From contig DAOPZJ010000057.1 in assembly GCA_035353335.1 (NCBI GenBank), positions 1-17,789 on the forward strand: a stretch of 17,789 nt of DNA, written 5' to 3'. Positions 6,410 to 13,496 of this stretch are shown here, piece by piece; position 1 is the first letter of the stretch; each line of letters begins with the position of its first letter. The notes below the pieces were generated by a model. The model did no database searches. It saw nothing but the letters and a program-made list of their open reading frames with translations, and was not told where the DNA came from. This DNA is from Oscillospiraceae bacterium (GTDB lineage Bacteria > Bacillota > Clostridia > Oscillospirales > JAKOTC01). The position numbers and the translations under genes were made by a program.

Positions 6410-7948
6410 ATGAGGGCTCAAAACGTGTCTTTAAAGAAATTAAGTATCTTTATCGTTCTTGTTTTATTGGTACAGTTTTTTTCAATTGAAATTTTCGGGG
6501 TGAACGACACCGCCGCTCCTACCCTTGTTTCTGGTGATTATTCCTATGTCTTGTCAAATAATAACGAAATCGAAATTACCAACTATTCCGGCAATAACCC
6601 CCAAGTCAACGTTCCTCAGACAATCGACGGGTACAAGGTCATAACAATCGGCAATAGCGCTTTCGCAAATAAATATTTTATCCAAAGCATCAGCCTTCCG
6701 TCCACGATCACCGAAATCGGTGATTCGGCTTTTTTCAGATGCACGGGGCTTTCTTCGGTAACGCTGACGGACGGGCTGATTAAAATCGGATCAAGCGCAT
6801 TTTCCGGCTGCAAAGAATTGAAAACTTTATCGCTGCCGGACAGCGTAAAATCTATCGGCAGTTATGCGTTTGAATATTGCATAAGTCTGGAATCCATCAA
6901 TTTCCCCGCATCGTGGGCTGCCGTGACAAGCGAAACCGATAATTACGGCAATATTTTCAGTTATTGCAAATCGTTAAAAACGATAAAAATACCGGAAGGC
7001 GTCAAAAAAATCCCGGATTATGCTTTTAGCGGCGCTTTGTTTTTTGAGGACATTCCTTTACCGTCTTCATTGACCGAGATCGGACATCATTCTTTTTATG
7101 AATGTACAAAGCTGACCTCGGTCACTTTCCCCGACAAATTGACAATGATCAATGATTACGCGTTCACCTACTGTTTCGGATTAACCTCGGTCAAATTTCC
7201 CGGGAATTTAAAAACCATCGGAAAAAGCGCTTTCAGCAATTGCATAGGCCTGACATCGTTGCAAATTCCCGACGGCATAACAACCATTGAGAATTTAACG
7301 TTTTATGAATGCAAAGGGCTGATCTCGGTCATTCTTCCCGATACCGTCAAAACAATTTCCACCAGTGCTTTTTCATATTGCACGGAACTTGTTTCGATAA
7401 AAATGCCCGCATCATTGACTGTTATCGACAATTCGGCATTTTGCGGGTGCGAAAGCCTGACGAGCATCATTATCCCGAAAAGCGTTTCGTCGATTGTTTA
7501 CGCGGCATTTTCGGGTTGTAAAAATCTGAATTCGGTTACAATTTCGAACAACTTGATTTCGATTGAGGATTATGTATTTGATAATTGCGAAAAGCTCACA
7601 ATCTACGGATATTCCGGTTCAAACGCACAAAATTACGCGAAAAATAAAGATATTCCGTTTGTAATACTTGAAAACAGCGGAGAAACTGCTTCTGTTTCGA
7701 CGGATTCACAGGCTGTTTCTTCGGAAACCGGCCAAAGCAAAACACCGAGCCTGACCGCCGCATCGTCAGACCCTTTGACACAACCGGCCGCAGTCTCCTC
7801 AGCTTCGGTAATCCCAACCGCTTCGACGATTGATTTTTTCATTCGAAAAAGCGTTGATAAAGAAACGATTGACGTGATTTATATTGCCGCCGCTTTGATT
7901 GTCATTGCGTTTTTCATCATTTTTTTCAAATTAAAGCGCAGGCGTTAA
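6410..7948 (+). CDS. BspA-like leucine-rich-repeat surface protein with C-terminal membrane anchor
   Basis: 512 residues. The N-terminus (KKLSIFIVLVLLVQFFSIEI) is a signal peptide or membrane anchor. From ~residue 75 to ~415 there are about 14 LRR_5 (BspA/TpLRR) repeats of ~23 residues with the pattern IGxxAFxxCxxLxSVxxPxxLKx. One repeat near residues 165-190 has a ~10-residue insertion. A Ser/Thr/Ala-rich linker (~425-475) follows. The protein closes with a hydrophobic helix (DVIYIAAALIVIAFFIIFF) and the basic stop-transfer LKRRR. There is no LPXTG sorting motif, so it is membrane-anchored with the repeats outside. Such repeats bind host proteins, other cells or glycans. ATG 6410 follows GAGG at six bases and is preferred over the TTG at 6389. 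The gene is transcribed alone, from its own promoter to its own terminator, directly before the polysaccharide operon. Confidence 0.88.
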   Translation: MRAQNVSLKKLSIFIVLVLLVQFFSIEIFGVNDTAAPTLVSGDYSYVLSNNNEIEITNYSGNNPQVNVPQTIDGYKVITIGNSAFANKYFIQSISLPSTITEIGDSAFFRCTGLSSVTLTDGLIKIGSSAFSGCKELKTLSLPDSVKSIGSYAFEYCISLESINFPASWAAVTSETDNYGNIFSYCKSLKTIKIPEGVKKIPDYAFSGALFFEDIPLPSSLTEIGHHSFYECTKLTSVTFPDKLTMINDYAFTYCFGLTSVKFPGNLKTIGKSAFSNCIGLTSLQIPDGITTIENLTFYECKGLISVILPDTVKTISTSAFSYCTELVSIKMPASLTVIDNSAFCGCESLTSIIIPKSVSSIVYAAFSGCKNLNSVTISNNLISIEDYVFDNCEKLTIYGYSGSNAQNYAKNKDIPFVILENSGETASVSTDSQAVSSETGQSKTPSLTAASSDPLTQPAAVSSASVIPTASTIDFFIRKSVDKETIDVIYIAAALIVIAFFIIFFKLKRRR

Positions 7949-7995
7949 GCAGCCGAAAAATGTTTTGTGCGGCAAAAACGCCATGCTGCTTTTTT
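7947..7995 (+). terminator. Factor-independent terminator after the leucine-rich-repeat gene
   Basis: AAGCAGC (7947-7953) overlaps the stop codon and pairs with GCTGCTT (7985-7991). An inner GGC/GCC stem around AAAAAC lies inside it. A run of six T (7990-7995) follows at once. This is the best terminator in the window and separates the repeat protein from the polysaccharide operon. Confidence 0.75.
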
Positions 7996-8067
7996 CGACT
8001 TATTTCGACTTTTATTAAACATATCCATATTTTTTTATAATTCGCCCTGCGATTTGTAATATTTGTA

Positions 8068-8096
8068 TTGCATTATAGCCAACAGAGTGATATAAT
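8068..8096 (+). promoter_or_regulatory. Promoter of the exopolysaccharide operon
   Basis: TTGCAT (8068-8073) and a perfect TATAAT (8091-8096) are separated by 17 bases. The start point would be near 8103, giving a leader of ~68 bases before the first gene. No second promoter of this quality is seen downstream in the window, which fits one long transcript. Confidence 0.75.
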
Positions 8097-8115
8097 CCTA
8101 TTATCGTCTGGTAAC

Positions 8116-8141
8116 AAGCCCCAAAAAACTGAATAGGGCTT
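8116..8141 (+). promoter_or_regulatory. Hairpin in the leader of the exopolysaccharide operon
   Basis: AAGCCC (8116-8121) pairs with GGGCTT (8136-8141) around a 14-base A-rich loop, inside the predicted leader and 30 bases before the first start codon. There is no T-run behind it, so it is more likely an RNA stability, protein-binding or antitermination element than a terminator. It does not match an ops/JUMPstart element. Confidence 0.45.
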
Positions 8142-8170
8142 ATTAATTATTATCTGGAGAAGTTATAAAA

Positions 8171-8956
8171 ATGATTGAAGCGATCAAACCCGGCAATAAC
8201 AGACAGGAAGAGACAGAAATCGACCTTTTAGTGATTTTGAAATTGCTCAAAAAGAGAATATGGATTATTATCGTTGCCGTAATTTTATGTTCCGGAATTG
8301 CTCTCGGTTATACCCGCCTATTCGTGAAACCGTCTTATCAGGCAGGCGTCATGATCTATGTCAACAACAGTTCCATCTCGGTTGGCGGAGCGTCATTCAG
8401 TATCTCCGATGCGCAGATTTCAGCCGCATATAAACTCGTCGATACTTACCTCGTCATTCTGAAAGCCCGTTCCACACTTGAAAAAGTCATCCAGCTCGCC
8501 AATACCGATTATACTTATGAGCAATTGCTTAAAATGGTCGAAGGGGAAGCGGTTGACTCAACCGAAATTTTCAGAGTCCGCATTACCTCCCATTCCCCCG
8601 TCGAAGCGGCGTTGCTTGCAAACACAGTCGCGCAAGTATTGCCTCAGCGAATATCCGAAATCGTCGTCGGCAGTTCGGTGAAGATTGTCGATAACGCGGT
8701 CATACCGACGGAGCGTATCTCTCCCAGCTACACCAAAAACACCGCGATCGGATTTTTAATCGGCCTTGTTCTCAGCACGGCATACATCATCATCAATAAC
8801 CTGCTGGACACCCGGATCACTTCAAAAGATTATCTTACCCAGTCCTATAACATTCCGGTTATCGGAATTATTCCAGATATTCACGAGCATTCTGACGACG
8901 AATACAGCTATTACTACCGTTCCCGGAAAGCATCTCCGAAAACAAAAGCAAATTAG
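8171..8956 (+). CDS. Wzz/CapA-type polysaccharide chain-length modulator and kinase activator
   Basis: 261 residues. It has a cytoplasmic N-tail with EIDLLVILKLLKKRIW before the first membrane helix (about 29-46). An extracellular Wzz domain spans ~50-185, with the usual YQAGVMIYVNN strand and the PSYTKN proline segment before the second helix (about 191-210). A cytoplasmic tail includes IPVIGIIPDI. Proteins of this kind in Gram-positive bacteria set polymer length and activate a separate tyrosine kinase through their C-terminal tail. Here that kinase is the next gene, 20 bases away. The tail is unusually Tyr-rich (DDEYSYYYR, about 242-250). GGAGAAG upstream of ATG 8171 supports the start. 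This is the first gene of the operon. Confidence 0.88.
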   Translation: MIEAIKPGNNRQEETEIDLLVILKLLKKRIWIIIVAVILCSGIALGYTRLFVKPSYQAGVMIYVNNSSISVGGASFSISDAQISAAYKLVDTYLVILKARSTLEKVIQLANTDYTYEQLLKMVEGEAVDSTEIFRVRITSHSPVEAALLANTVAQVLPQRISEIVVGSSVKIVDNAVIPTERISPSYTKNTAIGFLIGLVLSTAYIIINNLLDTRITSKDYLTQSYNIPVIGIIPDIHEHSDDEYSYYYRSRKASPKTKAN

Positions 8957-8976
8957 AAAATGTGAGGTAAAATGCG

Positions 8977-9723
8977 TTGGACTCCAACATATTGCAAAAT
9001 GAAAAGACCGCAGATGACAAGCCGATTGTTTCATCAAAACATTCCATCGGAAAGAACCTGAGTTTCCCGGCTTCCGAGGCTTATAAATCGTTGAGAACGA
9101 ATCTGACTTATTCCTTTACGGATTATGAGGGCTGCCGGATTATCGGCGTCACCAGTACAGACAGATTTGAAGGTAAGACCACGACATCCATAAACCTCGC
9201 CTATACCCTTATGGAATCGGGCAAAAAAGTCCTCCTGATTGAGTGCGATCTACGCCTGCCCACTTTTTCCGGGGCTCTGAAAATCCCTGCGGTACCGGGG
9301 CTTTCGAACATCTTGATTAATCCGAGCAAAAACCGGCTTAATTCTCTGGTCTGTTACAACAACACCAATTTATTCTTTTTGCCTGCCGGAGATATTCCGC
9401 CGAACCCTTCCGAGCTGCTTGCCAGCAAAGCGATGAGCGAACTGATCAATTATTACGCTTCGGTCTTTGAATACATCATCCTCGATCTGCCCCCCACGCT
9501 TGCGGTAACCGATGCGACAATCGTATCGAAATACACCAACGGAATCATCTACGTCGTCAGGCACAATATCACCGATCGGCTTCGGCTGCGGGATTCCATG
9601 TATCAACTGTCACTGATCGGAGCGCGCATTCTCGGTTTTGTTTATAACGATTCCCCAAGATCGGAAACGAAGCAGAATAAACGGTATATCGAAAATTATT
9701 ACAAAAAGAAAACAGCAGATTAA
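8977..9723 (+). CDS. CpsD/CapB-type bacterial tyrosine kinase (BY-kinase)
   Basis: 248 residues of the MinD-like P-loop kinase fold. EAYKSLRTNL (34-43) is the conserved oligomerisation segment. The Walker A region reads TSTDRFEGKTTT with Gly66, Lys67 and Thr68; the usual Gly two before the GK pair's partner is Phe64. Walker A' is LLIECDLRLP (Asp91; Glu89 replaces the common Asp). Walker B is YIILDLPPT (Asp170). The C-terminus has a small Tyr cluster (Tyr237, Tyr241, Tyr242), the usual autophosphorylation site. It would phosphorylate itself and partners to control polymer assembly, together with the modulator upstream. The only good start is a TTG at 8977 behind GAGG; no ATG is in frame before residue 79, so the non-ATG start is probably real and may limit expression. 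Confidence 0.88.
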   Translation: MDSNILQNEKTADDKPIVSSKHSIGKNLSFPASEAYKSLRTNLTYSFTDYEGCRIIGVTSTDRFEGKTTTSINLAYTLMESGKKVLLIECDLRLPTFSGALKIPAVPGLSNILINPSKNRLNSLVCYNNTNLFFLPAGDIPPNPSELLASKAMSELINYYASVFEYIILDLPPTLAVTDATIVSKYTNGIIYVVRHNITDRLRLRDSMYQLSLIGARILGFVYNDSPRSETKQNKRYIENYYKKKTAD

Positions 9724-9781
9724 CACAAAATCCCGGAGCAATGCATTCACGAAGAGCACGCAAAACGAAAGGAAGGTCACT

Positions 9782-10525
9782 ATGTTGAAAAAAGTCGTCT
9801 CCATTTTAGCTGTCATCCTCCTCATTCCCTGCCTGGCTTTTGCCGCAGCCGCAAGCACTTTCACGCAAAGCGTCCAGGCCAAAGACGCGCCGAAACTTGT
9901 CTCCAATAAAAGCGGCTCAAGCACCGTATACGGGGAACTCCTCGACAAGGACGGGAAACCGACGAGCCAAATCACCGACGGCGGAAAGATCGTCATCACT
10001 CCTTTGTCGCAGGCAGACAGTTCTGATCCCGACATCAAGAACTCCTTGAAATCCGCCTACAATAAAATCAAAGATGCCGTGTCTCTTTCCTCTCTGATCA
10101 ACGGCCTTGCCGACGCGATCAATAAACTGGACCCGGACTTTTCGGTAAAAGACCTTGTCGGCCGCGATCTTTTTAACATCACCGCAAAAGACAGTCAGAT
10201 TACCGAAAACAATAAACTGCGCGTCACGTTTGATCTGGGAATTTCCGCCTCCGACCCGGTCATTATCGCAATGTGCAACGGGGATTCGTGGCATACGCTT
10301 GACCCCAAAAACGTCGTTAACAACGGAAACGGCACTGTAACAGTCACTTTTTCCGAGGCAGGCACCGTTCTTGTCATTGTTGAAGGTACTCCGGCAGCCA
10401 TCGTGCCCGGTATGTCAAATGGGACCGATTTGAGTCTTACCGCATCTGTAATAGGCGGCTGCATGATAGCACTTGTCGTCTGCATCGTCTATTTCGACAG
10501 GAAAAGAAGAAATCAAAAAGCATAA
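9782..10525 (+). CDS. Secreted, C-terminally membrane-anchored protein of unknown function
   Basis: 247 residues; I do not recognise a named family with confidence. A signal peptide is clear: MLKKVVSILAVILLIPCLAF and then AAAA, with likely cleavage near residue 22-34. The ectodomain (~35-210) is Asp/Lys/Ser-rich with predicted beta segments such as LRVTFDLGI, NGTVTVTFS and AGTVLVIVEG, and a helical middle (IKNSLKSAYNKIKDAVS). SDPVIIAMCNGDSWHTLDP resembles repeats in clostridial surface proteins that end in a beta-sandwich. A helix (LTASVIGGCMIALVVCIVYF) and the basic DRKRRNQKA anchor it. AAGGAAGG upstream fixes ATG 9782. It sits between the kinase (58-base gap) and the LCP gene (3-base gap), so it probably works at the membrane in polymer export, anchoring or sensing. 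Confidence 0.75.
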   Translation: MLKKVVSILAVILLIPCLAFAAAASTFTQSVQAKDAPKLVSNKSGSSTVYGELLDKDGKPTSQITDGGKIVITPLSQADSSDPDIKNSLKSAYNKIKDAVSLSSLINGLADAINKLDPDFSVKDLVGRDLFNITAKDSQITENNKLRVTFDLGISASDPVIIAMCNGDSWHTLDPKNVVNNGNGTVTVTFSEAGTVLVIVEGTPAAIVPGMSNGTDLSLTASVIGGCMIALVVCIVYFDRKRRNQKA

Positions 10526-10528
10526 AAA

Positions 10529-11548
10529 ATGAAACATTTTCATGCCGGGTTCAAAAGCATAGGAATTGTCCTTTTCATATGCGTTATCTGCATCCTTGCG
10601 GCGGTCGGAATCAACTATATCGCCGCATGGGAGCGGAAGAGCACTGCCGTTACTTTAAATTCGAGCGGTTATCATATCTTTCCAGCCCCGTCCGAAATTC
10701 AAAGCGGCGGTCAGACCTATGTTGAAAACAAGGATTTGATCACGGTGCTTCTGCTCGGCATCGATACCCCGGGCAAGGCGGTTTCATCCGATTCCTACAA
10801 CAACGACCAGCAAGCCGACTTTCTGGCGCTCCTCGTCATCGATCCCGAAACCAATGAATGCACGCTGCTGCACATCAACCGGGATACGATGACCGACGTC
10901 TCCGTTCTCGGCGTTACCGGACAAGCTGCCGGCACCGTATTCGGACAGATCGCGCTTGCGCACACCTACGGAAGCGGTCTGAAAGACAGCTGCGAAAACG
11001 TGACCGATACGGTGTCAAGGCTTCTCTGCGGCATCACCGTTGATTATTACATATCAATCAACATGGATGCCGTCGCCGTTCTCAACGATCAAATCGGCGG
11101 CGTCACCGTGACAATCGAAGACGACTTTTCGCAGACGGACCCCACATTGGTGAAAGGGGAAACCGTCACCCTGACCGGCGAACACGCGCTCAATTTCGTC
11201 CGCGCCCGGCAGGGCATGGACGATCCCACCAACCTCTCGAGAATGGCGAGACAGAGGCAGTTTATCAGCGCATTTTTCAGTCAGTTTCAAAGCAAGATGA
11301 GCTCCGAGAATTCTTCTCAGGAGAATTTTATCTTGAGCTTATACCATTCCTTATCCGACTATCTCGTCACGAATTGCCCGGTTCAGACCTTGTCAAGCCT
11401 CTCCGACCGTTTGACGAAAATCGAAGAAATCAAAACGCAGGACTTAACTGGTACAGTCGAAAAGGGTGAATTCGTTGAGTTCTATCCGGACAAGGACAAG
11501 CTGTTCGAATTGACAATGAACACGTTTTTTGAATTGGCGGCATCGTGA
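10529..11548 (+). CDS. LytR-CpsA-Psr (LCP) family glycopolymer ligase
   Basis: 339 residues. It has a short cytoplasmic N-tail, one membrane helix (about 10-32) and an extracellular LCP domain from ~residue 68. ITVLLLGIDT (Asp79), QADFLALLVID (Asp97), LLHINRDTM (Arg118) and LNFVRARQGMDD (Arg225, Arg227) followed by NLSRMARQRQF are the family's pyrophosphate- and metal-binding motifs. LCP enzymes transfer undecaprenyl-pyrophosphate-linked polymers to peptidoglycan, so this protein likely attaches the product of this operon to the wall. ATG 10529 lies three bases after the upstream stop with only a weak A-rich ribosome site, so translation probably depends on coupling. Base composition is G+C-rich here (67% in the 60 bases from 11161), in contrast to the genes that follow. 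Confidence 0.92.
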   Translation: MKHFHAGFKSIGIVLFICVICILAAVGINYIAAWERKSTAVTLNSSGYHIFPAPSEIQSGGQTYVENKDLITVLLLGIDTPGKAVSSDSYNNDQQADFLALLVIDPETNECTLLHINRDTMTDVSVLGVTGQAAGTVFGQIALAHTYGSGLKDSCENVTDTVSRLLCGITVDYYISINMDAVAVLNDQIGGVTVTIEDDFSQTDPTLVKGETVTLTGEHALNFVRARQGMDDPTNLSRMARQRQFISAFFSQFQSKMSSENSSQENFILSLYHSLSDYLVTNCPVQTLSSLSDRLTKIEEIKTQDLTGTVEKGEFVEFYPDKDKLFELTMNTFFELAAS

Positions 11549-11569
11549 TTTGGGAGATAAAACGTCGGT

Positions 11570-12061
11570 ATGAGTAAGAACCTGTTGATCCTCGGCGCTG
11601 GTCAATACGGCATGGTTGCAAAAGAGATAGCCGAGTCGATGGATTGCTTTGATAAGATAGATTTTTTAGATGACAACAATGAGATGGCCATCGGAAAACT
11701 GAGCGACTATAAACGCTTGGCGGTAGATTATCAATATGCGTTTGTGGCAATTGGGAATTCAAAAATTAGGATGGAATTGATTGAGCAACTTGGTCCCTTG
11801 TATGAAATTCCTATTCTGATACACCCAAAAACCTATATCTCTCCGACCGCAAAACTGGGCAAAGGCTGCATTGTAGAACCGATGGCTGTTGTGCAGAGAG
11901 ACACTTGGTTGAAAGATGGCGTGATCGTCTCGGCTGGTGCGGTAATAAATCATAATAGTACGGTTGAAGCAGGTTGTCATATTAACTGTGGTGCAATTAT
12001 TGCTTCAGGGGTAAAGGTGCCGGCTGAAACACATATCGAGTGTGGTCAAGTATACGATTGA
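11570..12061 (+). CDS. PglD/NeuD-like sugar O- or N-acetyltransferase (left-handed beta-helix)
   Basis: 163 residues. The N-terminal nucleotide-sugar-binding domain starts LLILGAGQYGMVAKEI, the PglD_N motif (GAGQYG, residues 9-14). A hexapeptide-repeat helix follows from ~residue 85 (ISPTAKLGKGCIVEPMAVV ... VSAGAVINHNSTVEAGCHI). His128 in INHNS is the expected catalytic base. The family acetylates amino or hydroxyl groups of nucleotide sugars or sialic acids with acetyl-CoA. Typical relatives are ~200-215 residues, so ~40 residues, mainly C-terminal coils, are missing although the frame closes with a normal stop. It is followed after 16 bases by the PglC-like transferase, the pairing seen for bacillosamine-type sugars. 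No aminotransferase partner is in the window. Confidence 0.82.
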   Translation: MSKNLLILGAGQYGMVAKEIAESMDCFDKIDFLDDNNEMAIGKLSDYKRLAVDYQYAFVAIGNSKIRMELIEQLGPLYEIPILIHPKTYISPTAKLGKGCIVEPMAVVQRDTWLKDGVIVSAGAVINHNSTVEAGCHINCGAIIASGVKVPAETHIECGQVYD

Positions 12062-12077
12062 AGATGTGGTGTAAGAA

Positions 12078-12665
12078 ATGTACAGACATTTTATTAAGCG
12101 ATTATTAGATGTTTTACTTTCCGGCTGTGCCCTAATTCTGTTATCACCAGTATACTTATTTCTCACCGTTGCCATCAAAATTGATTCTCCCGGATCGGTC
12201 TTTTTTAAGCAGAAACGAGTGGGAATACATAAAACTTACTTCAACATTATAAAATTCCGGACAATGCGAATTGATACCCCGCACGATGTTCCTACGCATA
12301 TGCTGGAGAATCCGGAGTTTTGGATAACAAAAGTGGGAAAGCTTCTTCGTAAAACAAGTCTTGATGAGTTACCGCAAATCGCACAGATTTTTATTGGTAA
12401 GATGTCAATTATCGGCCCACGCCCTGCGTTATGGAATCAATACGATCTAATAAAAGAAAGAGATAAATATGGTGCGAATGATATTCGCCCCGGCCTTACC
12501 GGTTGGGCGCAGGTCAATGGCCGCGATGAACTGGAAATCCCGATTAAGGCAAAATTCGACGGCGAATATGTTAAAAGAATAAGTCTTTTGTTTGATTGTA
12601 AATGTTTCTTAAAAACAATTGGAAAGGTGATGTATCACGAAGGTGTAGTCGAAGGTAGAACCTGA
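12078..12665 (+). CDS. Initiating undecaprenyl-phosphate sugar phosphotransferase (PglC-like, small monotopic form)
   Basis: 195 residues, the size of minimal PglC-type enzymes without the extra N-terminal helices of WbaP. An N-terminal re-entrant hydrophobic helix (about 10-32: DVLLSGCALILLSPVYLFLT) is followed by the bacterial sugar-transferase domain: SVFFKQKRVGIHKTYFNIIK, KFRTM, TSLDELPQ with the catalytic Asp96-Glu97 pair, SIIGPRPAL, and RPGLTGWAQVNGRD. It transfers a phospho-sugar from a UDP-sugar to undecaprenyl phosphate on the inner face of the membrane and so starts the repeat unit. Base composition is patchy inside the gene: ~27% G+C in the 60 bases from 12061, ~60% in those from 12481. 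The higher value fits the strongly conserved catalytic half. Confidence 0.92.
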   Translation: MYRHFIKRLLDVLLSGCALILLSPVYLFLTVAIKIDSPGSVFFKQKRVGIHKTYFNIIKFRTMRIDTPHDVPTHMLENPEFWITKVGKLLRKTSLDELPQIAQIFIGKMSIIGPRPALWNQYDLIKERDKYGANDIRPGLTGWAQVNGRDELEIPIKAKFDGEYVKRISLLFDCKCFLKTIGKVMYHEGVVEGRT

Positions 12666-12705
12666 GAGATACACAAGGAAAGAGCCGAAAAAATGGGGTG
12701 AAATA

Positions 12706-13452
12706 ATGCCTAAAGTATCAATAATTACGCCGGCTTTTAATGCCAGAAAATATTTGCACGAAACGATACAAAGTGTGGAGCAGCAAACATTTACAGATTG
12801 GGAAATGATTATTGTAGATGACTGTTCTAAAGATGAAACCTTTAATATTGCATGTAGCTTTGCTAAAAAAGACAATCGTATAAAAGTAATCCAAAATCAA
12901 AAGAACTCTGGTGTCGCAGCAACAAGAAACGCAGCATTAGATGTTGCAACCGGAGATTATGTTGCATTCTTAGATAGTGATGATAAATGGATGCCTGATA
13001 AAATTGAAAAACAGCTGTCATTCATGGAGAAAAATGGTTATGCGCTGACTTATACAATGTATCAGGTATTTAACTCTGATACCGGAAAACTCGGAAAAAT
13101 TATAAAGATACCAAAGAAGATGACCCATGATGCTATATTCAGCAATACAATTATTGCATGCCTTACTGTAATGGTTAATAGAAAGATGGTTGGTAAATTC
13201 TATATGCCGTTAATCAATCACACTGAGGATCAATGTACTTGGCAAAACATCTTGGGCAGAGGTTATGTAGCATTTGGGCTCAAAGAAAATCTTGCTCTTT
13301 ATAGAGAAGGTAATGAATCTCTTACAAAAAGCAAGATACATGCAATTAAAAAACAATGGAAGACATATCGTGAATACCATAGGCTCTCTGTAATAAAAAG
13401 TAGTTTTTATTTTACAGGATATGCAGTAAATGCAATTATCAAGCATTTTTAA
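12706..13452 (+). CDS. Family 2 glycosyltransferase
   Basis: 248 residues. It is a classic GT-A inverting enzyme: VSIITPAFNARKYLHETIQS, WEMIIVDDCSKDETF (Asp38/Asp39, nucleotide binding), NSGVAATRNAAL, and the metal-binding ATGDYVAFLDSDDKWMP (Asp90-Asp93). The acceptor half carries INHTEDQCTWQNIL, where Glu-Asp fits the catalytic base region. It adds one sugar to the lipid-linked repeat unit; donor and acceptor are unknown. No membrane helix is evident. GGGGTG upstream supports ATG 12706. The gene is A+T-rich (about 33% G+C in the 60 bases from 12781), unlike the front half of the operon. Confidence 0.9.
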   Translation: MPKVSIITPAFNARKYLHETIQSVEQQTFTDWEMIIVDDCSKDETFNIACSFAKKDNRIKVIQNQKNSGVAATRNAALDVATGDYVAFLDSDDKWMPDKIEKQLSFMEKNGYALTYTMYQVFNSDTGKLGKIIKIPKKMTHDAIFSNTIIACLTVMVNRKMVGKFYMPLINHTEDQCTWQNILGRGYVAFGLKENLALYREGNESLTKSKIHAIKKQWKTYREYHRLSVIKSSFYFTGYAVNAIIKHF

Positions 13453-13496
13453 TATAGAACACTTTATCAGACAAAAAGAACAAGGAGATACAATTG

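Noticed and set aside
6600..7620. The regularly spaced ~69-base units as a CRISPR or satellite array.
   Set aside because: They are the coding repeats of the leucine-rich-repeat domain. They vary at nucleotide level and keep the reading frame.
8972..9002. An ATG at 8972 as the start of the tyrosine kinase.
   Set aside because: It is in another reading frame and does not lead into the kinase; the TTG at 8977 does.
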